From Montifringilla adamsi (Eukaryota; Chordata; Aves; Passeriformes; Passeridae): a stretch of 64,000 nucleotides of DNA. Numbering within the stretch: position 1 is the first letter of the stretch; the number at the start of each line of letters is the position of its first letter. Below, piece by piece: positions 26,330 to 39,544 of the stretch. The stretch is taken from positions 3,897,733 through 3,961,732 of the forward strand of contig JAGGNK010011114.1 of NCBI GenBank assembly GCA_017590115.1, given 5' to 3'. A program made the position numbers and the translations under genes. Under the pieces are notes generated by a model. It was not told the origin of the DNA. It was given only the letters and a program-made list of their open reading frames with translations, and made no database searches.

Positions 26330-27120
26330 TTGTTTTGTTAATGTTTTTAATCTGCTGCTTGCCACTTATGTTTGATGTACTTTGGGTCTGTTTTCTCCAT
26401 CTATTATCTGATCCATTATATTCAGGGTTTTATACACCATTCTTACTTTTATTCTGTACCTTTGATCACCTATGCTGTCTGTTAGTTTTAATATGTCCTT
26501 TTAGAATGAGGGATTAAGACTGTGATCAGTAAGAAATATGCAGGAATATCCTAGGTTTCAACAGTGCTGTGCTTCCTTCCTCCTTTTCCTGATTATTTTT
26601 ACAGTTTCATTCCATTTTTCCCTTTACTCTGCTTTTGAGCAGGGGGTTGATACTGTTATAGAGCCAGCTCTGTGCTGTAACTACAAGATCTGTCTTGTGA
26701 CAGCTTAGTACAGTCGTGTTATTTGTTATGTAAAGTTAGGAGCATTTTAATCTGTGTGCATCACTGTAACACTGAATTTTGTGACAATTTATCAGTTTGC
26801 AATTCAGTATCATGAGGTTCTTTGGCAAATTTTTGTGGTAAATCCTCATCATCTTTACTGCCATGAATACCTTTGGATTTCTAGTACAATTTTAGATGTT
26901 CCCTGTTCAGCCTGTATTACAGATTCTGTATACGCTGTCAGCAGGACATGAGCATTGATCTCTGGGGGATGCCACTCTAAAAACTGACCTTTTCTTCCTG
27001 ACTGTTTGTTTCCCATCTTTTGACCAGCTACTTATCCATGAATTGACTGAAACTTAAATAACCAGCAAACTCCTTCAGGATGAAATGAGAAGTGACCTCA
27101 CAAAAATGTGAGCAGAAAAT
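26330..27120 (-). mobile_element. Ancient CR1/L3-like LINE relic (antisense)
   Basis: The phrase ctctgggggatgccactcta, then aaaactgacc, cccatcttttgaccagctac and ttatccatga follows in order the antisense of ancient CR1/L3 reverse-transcriptase sequence known across amniotes. Upstream blocks are weaker. The element is heavily mutated with no usable frame. Both boundaries are approximate; the best-supported core is 26925-27060. Confidence 0.65.
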
Positions 27121-30100
27121 GTAATCCATCAGTTACTAAGCTATTAATTCTCCTCTGCACTTCTTGATGCAGCTGGGATGAAAACTAAAGCAGTGATACT
27201 TGCAGAGTAGCTCAGCCTCATAATAATTCTGATCATCATCCAGGTGTGGCACTGCAACTCTCAGAAGAAAAGCCTAATTTTCCTGGTGTTTCCAACTTGT
27301 TTCTGGAATAAATTTTGAAGAAGCCCTAGGTAAATAAAATCTCATGTACCGCAGAGCAAGCTGTATGTTAATTCAGTATCTAGGGTCCTACATTCTCTCA
27401 AGAACAGCATCCCAATAATAGAACATGAAAATGTTTACTGGAGACAGTGCTATAGCCTATATAGTGTTAATTTTACATGTAGATCCATTTCAGTTTGTCC
27501 TCACCTTCCAAGTTCCCACATGCTTCTGAGTTTTTATTGGCCACTTCAAACTGTGTGGTATAGAAGGAATTATGGCAGGGTTCAGGGGCAGGGCAGAGGA
27601 ATGAATTATCTGGGCATTATGGCAGTGCAGAGAGAGGCCACTTGATTGCTGAAACTTGGGAAGTGTTTGCTGTGCATGTCAGCTCGATACAAGTGTGGAA
27701 ATCACTAGCCGTGAAATCGTTAATGATGGATAATAACATCCAGTGTTCAAGCAGTGCATGGCAACAGTTTATTTTTGATCCAATAATAAATACTTCATGA
27801 AGCCCTGGGCAAGACAGGGGCATAATTTCAGAGAGGAACCTTCCTTGATGCTTTTAAGAAAAGATAGTGCCTGAAATTTTGTTTTCAACTTAAATTACTT
27901 GAGTTTAGAGAAATATTTGTGTTTGGTAACTCAGTTCTGCTGGAAGAATGGACCACGTAGCAAATTCCTTTGTTGCAGAGTTGTGCAACGTAAGGCATCC
28001 TTCAAATAAGCATCTCAGAAAAAAAAAAAAAATCATTTTTCACCTTATCCATTGACTTTGGTAGGACTCCTTGTGTAAGCAAAGTGGATGGGCTGGATGT
28101 GCAGACTGAAGGACTCTGGAGGAGTAACTCTCAAGAAATTGGTTACGGCTGTAATGTGAGCTGTGCTGACACAGCTGGCAGATAGCTTGAAATTGATGCT
28201 CTTCAAAAGAGATAGATCTTTGCCAGAAATATTAGTTTCAAGGAAAAATGACATTTTTTCCTGAGATTACTGTCAAATAATGCTGTAGTATCTAAACTGG
28301 ATTTGGTAGAGATGCATGCTCCCGATATTTAATTTCAGAAGAGGAAAGGGTTTCTCTGTGATCAAGAGCCAAGCACACAATATAGTAAAATGCATTCTTA
28401 ATCCTAAAGAAATGTGAAGTCCCACTCTGTAAAACAGTATGAGACTCCTTGGCCCCTCCACTCTCATCATTATCTTTCAAAAGACCAGTCTCAAAGAGGT
28501 TTTACAAAATATTTATGTTTCTTTGTACACTTGACTGGTTCTCTCCAGGGCTCTGAGGATCACCAGTCCTTACTAGCCTGCCTGGCCTGGAATTCATTTT
28601 AAAACCAAAATATATTTTAAAACTAATATTTCAGGGGGAAAAAAATCAGTCTATTTTCAATTCTACCTTGTAGATAAAAGCATCCTGTCTGACAAGAAAA
28701 GATGTATAATCCAGTTAGTTACACAGACAAGAGGCAATGGTATCAACCACTTGTACTTGGGAGTTCTTTGTCACTGTATAGAGCTCCTTCAATTGCCCTG
28801 TCAAGAAAATAAGAAAGCAGGACAGATGTAAATGGTCAAAAATAATCTCTGCCATTTCACTTATGTGGATTTTGAGAGTCAGCACTGTGCATTTTTCTCA
28901 GCCTTTGAGCAGGCAAGGAGCTGCTGAAGGGCTTTGTTTCAAAGGAAATGAATGCTGCTGCCACTCCTAATGAGAATCTCCACTGTATTAGAGAGTGTTT
29001 CTGATTTCATAATTCTTTGAATTTTAGCAAAGTCATTTAATATTTTAATTCTTTGATTTTTGAGCTAAAAGGTGACAGGGTAGGATGTATCTGCCTTGCT
29101 GGAGGTTTGCATATGTGTGCAGCACTATTCAGTTCATCCATCTCATGGCCTTCAGGAAGACAAAATGACAGGATGGTGTGGAGTATTTTGGAGAAGCACC
29201 CTCATTCACCTCTGCTGGTTAATGTGAAGTATTTCTGATGATCTCTGGACAGGCATTCTATCTTGTCTGCTGTAATTCTGCCAGTATCTTCAGTGTTGAT
29301 TCCTTCCATCCATCAAGAGCTTTCCCTCTTTTGGAAGACACAAATAGATGTGCAGTGTAGGGGTTAACAGCCACTAAAATTAACATACTCTCAAAACCAT
29401 AAATAACTTGTTCTGAAAATTTGAATAGCTAACTTAGGAAGGAAATCAAGTTCCACATATTTAACTTCAGCATTGTTAATCAGGACATTTGAAAGAAAAT
29501 TAATATTTTCCCAGAGATTAAAAGCAAATTCAGTCTTTTTGAAAATCAGGGGGGTTTATTCATTTCAGTTCTGAGTGAAATGAGACTGGTAGGACTAACT
29601 GGAATTGGCATAATGAGTGCAAATTCTGAAATGTTTTTGCAGAGCAGTTTTGTTATCTTGCCATGTAGTTTCTCTGGTATTTCAATAGACACTTTTCAAT
29701 AGGCACAACAGAACACTGTGGATAGTACTGAATAGTTCTAAATTATGATTTGAGGATGTTAAATTCTGACTACTTGTAGCATTTCACATGAAAAATTTGA
29801 GCATCAAATAAAAGCATCACTCTAGTGAAGTGGCAGGTTTTTGTACAGAATGATGAATTATGTCCAATATTTAAAACTAGTCTCTTCCATTACTTGTGTC
29901 TCTCTTCACTCTGAAGTTCTTTTTTTTCCCCTGTTTCTGTCACTGAGGTAAAGACAGGTACTCTGCTTGTGTCTTGGACAGTGACTGCACGATTCAGTGA
30001 CAACGCACATGAAGGAGCAGTAACTGACAGATGCACAGGAATTCCTGTGCCAGATCAGACTGATGGTGCCCACACTTCAGCACCTTTTCTCCCAGTTTCA

Positions 30101-33100
30101 CACAGTTCTGGATACCTGTGCATCTGCATCTGATGGGTTTGCACCTCAGCATTTAGGAGACCTGCAGCCGGCGCTGTGACAGTCCCTCTGAAGTGTCTGT
30201 CATTCCAGGAGAACACAGAAGGGGCTTTTCCACAGAAACAGGCATTTCTCACGCCTCTGGGGTGCAGTCAGCCTGATGCACTCACTGGGTTTGCTGCTGG
30301 CTGCTCACACACAGCTTGCTTTCAGTTTTGTACCTCAGGCTCTCAGTTACTACTCCTCACTTTAATCAGCTACCAGGGCGTGCCAGAAGTTCTGGGCATC
30401 ACAAAGGTTTCCTCCTTTGTTTCTTCACATCACACATTTTGAGCTTGCTGATGCATCCCCACCTTTTTTTGGTGGAATCATGGGCTGTAGCTGCCAGCAA
30501 CATTGTTCTGCTGGAGTTTGGAAATATAGTTAGATTTTTAATTAAAGGAACTGTTAATGCCTCCTGGTTTAAAGAGATGTCTAACATGTAGAATAGAAAA
30601 AAATTAATCAAACTGGAGAAAGCAAAAACGCAGCTGTGGCCACACAAGTCATCATAAGCACTTTTTGGTGGTGTGAGCTCAGAGATGGCACCTGGTGAAG
30701 ACTGTCACTCTCTCATGCGTGGCCTGAGGTAAAGAGTGAGGTGTTCTGCACCACGGAGCTCCAGTCCTGCCTTTACACGTGTGGCAAACTGTGCTGTTGC
30801 CAGTTCTGCAGGGAAAGCCAGTGTGTGTGTAGGTGTGGCTGGGGGGGTAAATTTCATTTCAAGGGCTCATCTCTGAACAGTTCTACAAGCTAAGCAATGT
30901 TAACCTAATATTATAATTCCAAGGGGACTCTTATGCTGTGTGGTAAAATTGCTTATTAAATTACAATCACAAAAAAAAAATCAGGAGATAGGCACTGTTC
31001 AGCTGGCAGCATACAGGGAAAAAAGGCTGAATTCTAATTATTTGAACAGTGGAGTTAGTGTTATTTCACTGTGTGAAAACAAAATTAGGTTATCACTGAT
31101 ATCATTATTAATGTATGAGATGAAGCAGAAAAACAATTTGTTTCCTAACACCCATTCTGCCCCTCCTCCCACCCCTCCACAAAAAAACAAAAAAAAAAAA
31201 GAGAAAATAACCTAAAAGCAAAAAGGGCTTTCTAACACAGGCAACTCTGAGCAATCTCATTGCTATAGCAGCAAAATGTAGATGATTTATAAATTATCTT
31301 AATTTGAAGGTGAGGCGTTGTGCAAACAGTAAGTATTACATTTATTATTTCCCCAGTTAGATTAAAATATGAAAAGGCATATCCAATATCAGTAACACTG
31401 TTTATTACTCTAATCAGAAACAGGAAATATATTTACAGCCACTCTAAACCTTAGGTGTTCTTTCATTATGCATGAGCAGCTATTACTACTGTTCAGTCAT
31501 ACATGTTCCTTAAGGTACTCATATTGCAATCTCTACCTTTTGAATGCCTTTCAAATAAATAAAACAACTTTTTTTTGCATAGAAATATATACTGCAACCA
31601 TAATTAAGTATTGTAATTCGCATTTTCATTAATATAACACATTCATACATGAGATGAATCCATTGTAAAAATTTTAGAGATTTTTAGAACCAGCAAAAAA
31701 GTGTTTTATTTTACATTACAACTCTGAACACATCTTATGCCCTTGAATGTGAACTGCCTTGAATTTTGTTAAGATTCTGTTCTTCATTCTCATTTTCACA
31801 CTCAATGAGCCGCTACTGTTTCAGTCTAGAAGGGATCAGTCAGTGAAGCTGTGTCATAAAGGTAGTTATAGAGTCTGATAAGATTCTTTAAAACTCATTT
31901 TTATTTTGCCAGGAGTCACAAATCTAGCTGCAAACACTGCTCAAGATGTGCCCTCTCTTTTGAGTATAATTTGAGAATACAAAATCAGATATAAGAAAAG
32001 GATATAGTGTAAAAATAGTTTTCCTGTTATGTTATCCATACTATGTTAATATATATATTAAAAGTAAAATCTATAAATATCCAAATGCCTCTGATTCATG
32101 TGTATAGTTTTGCCTTTACCTACAACTAGATATTTAATTATTAACATAATAATTCCATTAAAATTAAAAAATAATAAATTATTAGTAAAACTCTCCAAAA
32201 CAGGAATCTTTCTGAGGATGGAATTACATAAGTTTGGTGATAAAATTTTTATAAGAACTAAACCCGATCCAGTAGAAAGGACAAGGCCCATAACTCTGAG
32301 GTGTGAAGAGATATTTTTGAAGTATCTTTTACAGTTAGACCCTAAAACTCTCTTGTTTCTCAGATGCATCCTTTTGGTTTGTGTAAGGTGCATATTTGTG
32401 GCATTGAATAGCTGATTTTTCCATTGTCTCAGGGAGCCTGGCCTTGCATATTCCATGAAAAGACCACTGAAACCAGACTGGGAGATCAAACACCAAGTGC
32501 TCTTAACCAATTTCTTTAGAGGGTACAAATAAATCTTTCCTGGAGAAGAGACAAGAAATCAGCCTGGCCTTTCCTTGGAGAACTTTGTGTTACAGCTCTC
32601 TTTTGTCCCCCTGTTTCTTCATTCACACCCCCAAAAAGCATTTTTAATTGCTCCTCAAGTGGAACAGCTGTACCAAGAGCATCACACACTGCAGTGCTGG
32701 TGGGGGCAGGTGGCAGCAGGTGAGGCACAAAGTCTTTTCCATCTCTGATGCACCAGATGAGTGATCTGACCACCAGGATAATGGATAAATAAAAGGCAGA
32801 TAGTGAAGGTACTTGGGCAAAAATACAAAAAATACCTTATTAGTGCTTAGATCAGTGAGTGATTTACCACATGTGAGGAAGCAAAGGCTTTGAAAAAGCA
32901 GCTGCAAAAGATGTAAAAATGTCCAAAGGACATCTTGGCCACTGTCATACAACATAAATGTTAACCGTGCATTTTCCACCAGCAAGGAGAGCTTGGCTGA
33001 GTGGCACATTCCCTCAGACACAGAGCCTGGATTTGGAACAATTTATTCGTAGAACAAACAGCTTCTCAACCAGCCAAAGTCAGGCCTCAACAAGTCTCTG

Positions 33101-34241
33101 ATAATTTTTCATACATTCAAAGCAAATTAGCAGAGATTTACATACTTGTTTTTAACTGTGGCCTCTCTTCATTGCCAAATGGATGTTCTACTTCATTTCC
33201 TCTTTTGTTTCAGTCAGAAATACAATTATAACACTGAGCAGAATCTATTACTGCTTGTTGAAAGCAGCTACTGCTGAGTGGGCTCAGCTCTACTGACTGC
33301 CTCCTTCTACCATCTAGTGGCACTTTCACTATACTGCTTTTTTCTCTCCAAAGGATTCAGTGAGAATGATAAGTGTACATTCTTGAAAAGAAAAAAGTAC
33401 ACTTTTGAATGTACCTAGAGAGGAAATACTTCTTTTTTTTTCTTCCTTTTTTTTTTTTTCCTGAGATGGAAAAGTAGTTTTCACACAGAAAACTATTTAT
33501 GAGAAAATAGAAGAGATTTAGTGGTGTAAAGTACTGATGTCAGAGAAAAATTCTGCATCCTATGGTCTTGTAACCAGTAAGTTAGATTTGTTGATTGATT
33601 TCTTTCTCTTTTTTTTTGGTGGGAGAGCTTGGATTTTAAGTTGTAAGCTGCAGAATGACACTGTCAAATACCCTAAAGAAATGCCTATTTAGAAACACAC
33701 TCGGTTTGTTTTCTACCTGGATATTTAAAGCACACAACAAAAAGTAAAATATATCATCAACTGTAATGCTTTGAAGGCATATAGAACATGTATAGTTTCT
33801 TTCCTGATTACACAATTTTATTAAGAGCTTTCAGTGCTCCATTTTGCAGTAGATGTTTCTGTCTCATTTAGGGAAAAAAGCTTAAATGTCAATGAACTAG
33901 GAATTTAAGGCTTGGGATGTTTTTCACCAAAAAGCATGTTCTGATTATTTATATGACTGAACAAACATTAATCATCTCAAATGCTTTCTGCTCTTTGAAC
34001 TGGGTTGTTTTCACAGAGTGCAGGTATTGGTGAATTAGACTACATATGAAATCTTCTTTTTTTTCAAATTCCATAAAAAAGGCATATCTCTTCCTTTCCA
34101 CTTACAGCAAATTGACACGGCAAACTGGCAGAAGTCAGAACATAGAATATCAGAATCCAGGATTTTTTTTTTTCCTTTTCTTTTAAAACCTGTGTTATTC
34201 TGTATCCTAATCACCTTGACAAGTTTTCAACCTGTTTGCAG
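27121..34241 (+). other. EPHA6: EPHA6 intron segment, no gene seen
   Basis: This is AT-rich intronic DNA ending in the acceptor of the next kinase exon. It holds A-runs near 28020 and 31190, T-rich runs near 33430-33460, and a partial match to the REST/NRSE motif at 30744-30764. The minus-strand frame 32058-32528 is the longest in the intron but shows no familiar domain, and an overlapping plus-strand frame is open too. Confidence 0.65.
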
Positions 34242-34391
34242 GGTGGGAAGATCCCCATCAGGTGGACTGCTCCCGAAGCCATCGCTTACCGCAAGTTCTC
34301 CTCAGCCAGCGACGCCTGGAGCTACGGAATTGTCATGTGGGAGGTGATGTCCTACGGAGAGAGGCCCTACTGGGAGATGTCCAACCAGGAT
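34242..34391 (+). CDS. EPHA6: EPHA6 exon: kinase P+1 loop and helix F
   Basis: This exon encodes 50 residues, starting [19 protein letters not shown] and ending YWEMSNQD. It contains the APE motif that anchors the activation segment and the [11 protein letters not shown] block of helix F, which carries the conserved kinase Asp. The variant Ala in SDAWSYG, where most EPH receptors have Val, agrees with my memory of EPHA6. The acceptor is CAG ending at 34241 and the donor GTGAGT at 34392. The 150-bp length and phase 0 at both ends are standard for this EPH exon. It follows in frame from exon 4455-4664. No damage is seen. Confidence 0.95.
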
Positions 34392-34956
34392 GTGAGTGCT
34401 GCCCAGGATTCATCTGCATCTTTTTCAAATGTGCTTTACAAGTTATTGCCACTCCCTGCCCTGCTTTGCTGTCTCGTTCTCTTTCTAGGCTGGAATCTCA
34501 ATTTAAAAAAAAAAAAACATAAATTTTCTTCTAGTATAATTGAAAGCTTGTTCTAGAAAGAGAAATATGGGAAAGGGGAAATTGTAGGGTTTTTTTCTCT
34601 ACCACAATTTAAATTTTCACAAATTCTCTTGTTTGATGGATCCCTGTGACAGCTCAAACTGGTACACTCAGCCTTCACACCAGCCATCAAGTTCTGTGTC
34701 AAAATGTGGAATATCAGCCAAGCCACCTTAACCTCTGTCATATATGTGCCTAGAATATTCCTGCATTGGTTCTGAAGAATTGACAAGACTTTCCCAGATG
34801 GCTGTTTTTACATTGTTGCTAAGTTATTCAGCTGTTCAAGTCTGGTTGATTGTTAAGGCTGATCGGTCATTTGGGGATAAGGATCTGAGATTTAAATTTT
34901 AAAAAATAATTTCACTGTTTCAGGAAGAAAAGGAAAGAAACAACCAAACCTGTCAG

Positions 34957-34985
<29 letters not shown>
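34957..34985 (+). repeat. Poly(A) run, 29 bases
   Basis: An uninterrupted A29 lies between tgtcag and gactatcac. It may be a simple mononucleotide repeat or the tail of a very short retrotransposed fragment. I see no recognisable retrogene immediately upstream and no target-site duplication. Confidence 0.9.
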
Positions 34986-34987
<2 letters not shown>

Positions 34988-35992
34988 CTATCACAAACCT
35001 CTCCATTTAGAGTATATCAAATACTCAGCTACAGCATGAAGATAGCAACGTTTAATTACTCTTACATCCAAAATAAAAATGTCTGTTAATACAAAATGAT
35101 GCTGCAGGCCCTAATGATGCCAATTGCTGGGGGCTTTCCCTGCAGTACAGCAGTTCCCAGCACAAAGGACTCCTTTTCTCCTACCCAGAGGATTTCAGTG
35201 CCAGAATGTGAGCAGTGAGCATCTGTGACCTTCTACATATGTTTAGTGACTTCAAGTGTCATTGGGAAATTTCAAGTTATTAGACATAATGCAAAGTTTA
35301 TTTTACTGGATATTGGAAATACAGTAAATTGCCCTGAATTCTCATGGGCTTGTTTTGCAGAAATAATAGGACTTTCAAAGGTCAGTGGTACTGTACAGAT
35401 GGCAGAGAAAGCAGCAGAGAGGGATGTGCACTAAACAGATTCAAAAAAGACACAGGATGCAAACAACAGTTAGTAAGGTCTTGCATGGGTATAGTCAGAG
35501 GTTCTGCTACATCAGAATGTCTGCTGACATTACCATTAGGACACTTACTGAGTTTTGATCAGAATAAAGCCCTTCTCTAGATAGCAATTAAAATATTTCT
35601 TGAATTGAGTGGATTTTGGTAGATCACCATAAGGTTTCCAAGTATAAACTCTGCAAAGCAGGGTTTGGTTTGGGTTTTTTTTTTCTCATTCCATCTTACC
35701 AATTGCTTTTCTAATTATACAGCTTTGGAAAATGAACTCACTTTTTAAGACCATGGCTAAGTAAGTGGTGAACACAGCTGATGAGAGAAGTTTTAAACTG
35801 GTAGATGCCACCTAAATTAACCCAGTCTGGTGTTCAGAGATTACAGCTGGTCACAGGTATGCAGAATGACTCAACACCTCTGCAAATCCAGCATCCTCTA
35901 TTTATATTCCCCAGCAAGGATTTGGAAGCTGAACTTAAGGAAACCGAGTTGCAAAATGCTTCTCATAAAATTAATACTGTACATATAATAAA

Positions 35993-36023
35993 TTTAAGCC
36001 TCTGCATAATGCAGAGGCTTAAA
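35993..36023. repeat. Perfect 15-bp inverted repeat with 1-base spacer
   Basis: The arm tttaagcctctgcat (35993-36007) and its exact complement atgcagaggcttaaa (36009-36023) flank a single A at 36008. Complementarity stops sharply on both sides. It would form a cruciform or, if transcribed, a tight hairpin. I do not recognise it as part of a known element. Confidence 0.97.
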
Positions 36024-39000
36024 AATGTTGCTAAGCTTGAGAATTGCTTTTGTGTAAGTAAATAACCATTTTATTATTGTGGTAAGTCACTTCCAAACTG
36101 TGTTGGTGCTGATTAATGCACTTCTTAGATGTGTGGCAGGCACCAGAGGTGTCCATTAATTAGGGCTGCTGCACAGTCTGTCGTGTCTTATTGCTTAATT
36201 AATAAACATTAGCCAAGATATTGAACTTTCCAAGGAAACTAGTGTACTGATGAACAGATTGTGCTAAGAGTCTGGCTTGCTAATGTTCATGTGAGGGAAG
36301 GAAGATTTATATTCCATGCATTTGGTTTGTAGAACAGCTGTGAGTGAAGTCTACTGAGACACCTGTTAGAGGCCACCGTATAAATTAATGCATGTTGCAG
36401 AGCTGCAGTACTCAAAAAGAAGGGAAAAAAAATGAAAAGAGTATTTAATGGGTTGTAATTGGTATTCAAGGAAACTACTGTAGCAAACAGAATAAAACTC
36501 CTTACGCTCCTGAAAGTTTCTTGTAATACTGAAAAATACCCAACTTATCCTAATATAGCTCTTTCAACTCACAGATATCAAAACACTTGGCAGGCGCCTG
36601 GGTTGGCTCTGTACCATGAGGCAGCAGCAGCTGCCTCTCCCTCCTGGTAGATTTTTCAGATGTCAGGAGGACACAGGGACAATGTCCCTCTGGACTCTCT
36701 TCTGTCTCAGTCTCATTAAAAAAGCTGTCAGTTAACTTTTGAAAGCAAGAATCTCTGTTACTATTAATAATGAAACCATCAGGAAGATTACAGCTTCATT
36801 TTCAGATGGCATTTTTGCCAGTTGCCAATTATTTTGAAATTGCACATGTATAAATTTTGTGTAGAAGTCCATAAAATACTGCTCAGACAATCTTAACCAA
36901 TATTAACTCTGTTAATATTCAAACTTCACAGCTGTGTCTAACATCAAACAAGCTGTTCCTGTAGATGCAGATTTCATGACTATTGTGGTGCTTTGTCAGC
37001 CTTAAACTGACAAGGGAAAAAGGCATTTCAGAGGAGTTAACATGCAAAATCTTTACATGTTTTATAATATACAACTTTACATTACTAAGAAAAACTTAAT
37101 ACTTCTTCCCTTTTAGGTGGATATCTGATTTCTCTGAACAGAGAGAGATGGGTGCTATGTACATGGCAGAGTAAGAGCTAAAACAAATATATAAATAAAT
37201 GAGGAACCAAAATGCTCTAATTCTTCCTTTGAGACTTGATTCCCATTGCAGTATTAGACACTTATCACATCTTTACTCTTGCTCCTTAGAATCTAAAAAT
37301 AATACTTGCCTCACAAGGGATACTAATGAGGCAATATTTCCAGTTTATTTTTTAAATGTGCTGGTATTAATGAGAAATTATAATTATCGCAGTACCAGCT
37401 GGCATTTCTCTTCATACTGAAATGTTCCTTTTGAACAAGAGAGGGGAAAAAATGCACTGTGATTTCATTTTCAGAGATATGTTAAAATAAAGTGTGGCAG
37501 AGAAAATATATCTGGAAAATGATGGTTGCTTTTGGGTTTTTCCTGAATAAATTACTTCAGCAAAACCTCATCAGCCCTCTATTGTTGTGTTGAGCAAATG
37601 CTATATGTCTCTGAAAAGTAGAGCAGCTTTCCTGTTGCCTTAAAAACAAAATACATTTTATAAATTGCACATTTGCAACAGGCACAGTTAAATGTAAAAA
37701 ATTTCAGTATCTGCATTTCTGGGCTGCTAAGGATGGCCAGTACCAACTAAGCTCTGCCCCTCTCTGTCAGGAGTGTTTTATGAACCCACTTCTGACAAAC
37801 TGCTTGAGATACACTAATAATAAATGGAAAAACAAATATTAATAAAATTCCATGCACGTGGTTGAGTTTTGCCCATCCTGAGTCCATGGGGGCATTTTTA
37901 TCACTGGGAGGAAAGGCTCTGAAGGAAATATTTCCCTGGCAATGGGATGGTGGTATTTTTTTCCTGTAACAGCAGCATGTACATTACAGGACCAGGTCAC
38001 CCGTTTATAAAACAGACAAGCAGCTGTGAGCAGCTACAAAAGGCTCATTCCCATTTCCTGCCATGCCATCAAGGGGAGCTCAGGTCCTAACGTGGCTTCC
38101 TTACTCTTATTTTATTTACATAATGCTTGCAGCATAAGCATTAGCCATTGCTGAGCAGAGCCAGCATTAATTCAGAATTCACATGGAGAACGGGGATCTA
38201 TTCCAGGATAATAAGATTGAATATATTGAAGCCAGAGCTGGTGCTGTAAAACATTGATTTGCTGTAAACAGTTTAATGTAGCCCCTTTCAGCTGCATTAA
38301 TGTGTCTGCAGCATGTACGTACATCTGTGTGAAAATGATGAATGTCTCCTTGCAGCACAGTGGCTATCAGTGCAGCAGGTATGTTCCTCCTAAGTGCACT
38401 GTGTGCTTATAAATACTGTGTGCAATCATTTGTACATCAGCAAACATTTAGCATTGGCTGGACTTTTATGTGGGAGGGTTATGCATGTGTGGTAAGGCTG
38501 GTCTTTTTCCTAGCTTCGTTTTTGATCAGCCACTGACTAGTTTTGCATTCCTTTTTGCAGAAAAAATTATCCTGACTGTAATTTGTAACATCATCCCCAC
38601 TGCTACCACCACTCATTGCAGAACCTCCTGATCTTCCCTTGTGTTTTTTAAACCTTTTAAACATGAGTCCATGTAAGCTGTTATGAATCCATGAAGTTTT
38701 CAAGGGAACTTACCTAGTTTTGCTAACTCGTATCAAGCCAGGTTGCTACTCTTCTTTTCAATCAATGTTTTTTGCTACCCATGTTACTAGAAATAAGCTT
38801 TCCTTCGACTTGGATCAACATGTGATTTACATGATTTTCATACATGTGATTTACCTGCAGCAGCAGACCTGTTTCTGTCTGAATCTTTACCAAACACATT
38901 TTCTGTGTCTGCTGAATCTGAAGGTCTCATTCAATTTAGGGTAATACAATAATTTTATTAACTTTTGTTTAGTCACAAACATCTCAGACATCCAGGTTTC

Positions 39001-39544
39001 TGAGGGAGACTGTGCAAAATAACATTGCTGTAACTTGGTGTGGGGGACATTGCCAGAAGTAATCATACTCTGAGGATCAGCAGAAACACGAGAATACCAA
39101 GTAAATTGTCAGGTGCCACAATGTGTATTTGTGGTGCTTGACTGTATTGGGGTGTTGCTGCACACAAACACCGTGTCAAAATGCAAATATTAGAGCATGG
39201 TGGGATGCAGTGGCCACACCAAGTAAGTTTGTGGCCCCCTGAAGTGAAAAATGATGGTGGTATTGCTGAATTCTTTATTCCCCTCTTGCTTTCTTAGCTG
39301 TTTGAAGAGGATGACCAGTGACCCTAAAAAAGTTCCTACTGTGTTTCATATGCCTACAAAATATTTCCTGTCTCCTCTGGTCACGTCCCTGCCAGTCCTG
39401 ATTCCCTGAGTGAAGCCCCAGCAATGCATAACATGAGGGTGGCTGTGCCATGGATAATTTATCATCCCTGGTTTCTAATTGTCAGTGTCACACTGTCCTT
39501 TCAGCATTTAATGCCTGGTAACCATACAGATTGTATTTCTGTAG

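Larger units (their letters stand above)
4665..34241 (+). other. EPHA6: EPHA6 intron, 29.6 kb
   Basis: This phase-0 intron has donor GTGAGT at 4665 and acceptor CAG ending at 34241, and it splits the kinase activation loop. Apart from the repeats listed separately it looks like ordinary AT-rich intronic DNA. The GC-richer patches near 5960-6230, 6480-7400, 10120-10340 and 23900-25400 contain unrelated short frames on both strands and no recognisable protein. The longest frame (32058-32528, minus strand, 156 codons) resembles no family I know. Confidence 0.9.
34392..39544 (+). other. EPHA6: EPHA6 intron, 5.2 kb
   Basis: The intron has donor GTGAGT at 34392 and acceptor TAG ending at 39544. 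It contains an uninterrupted A-run (34957-34985) and a 31-bp palindrome (35993-36023). It also contains a stretch rich in ATTAATTA-type homeodomain words near 36110-36210. No exon was found. Confidence 0.9.

Noticed and set aside
32058..32528. A 156-codon minus-strand frame, the longest in the 29.6-kb intron.
   Set aside because: No recognisable domain, AT-rich composition, an overlapping plus-strand frame is also open, and no promoter or splice context. A BLASTP hit to a conserved protein would reverse this.
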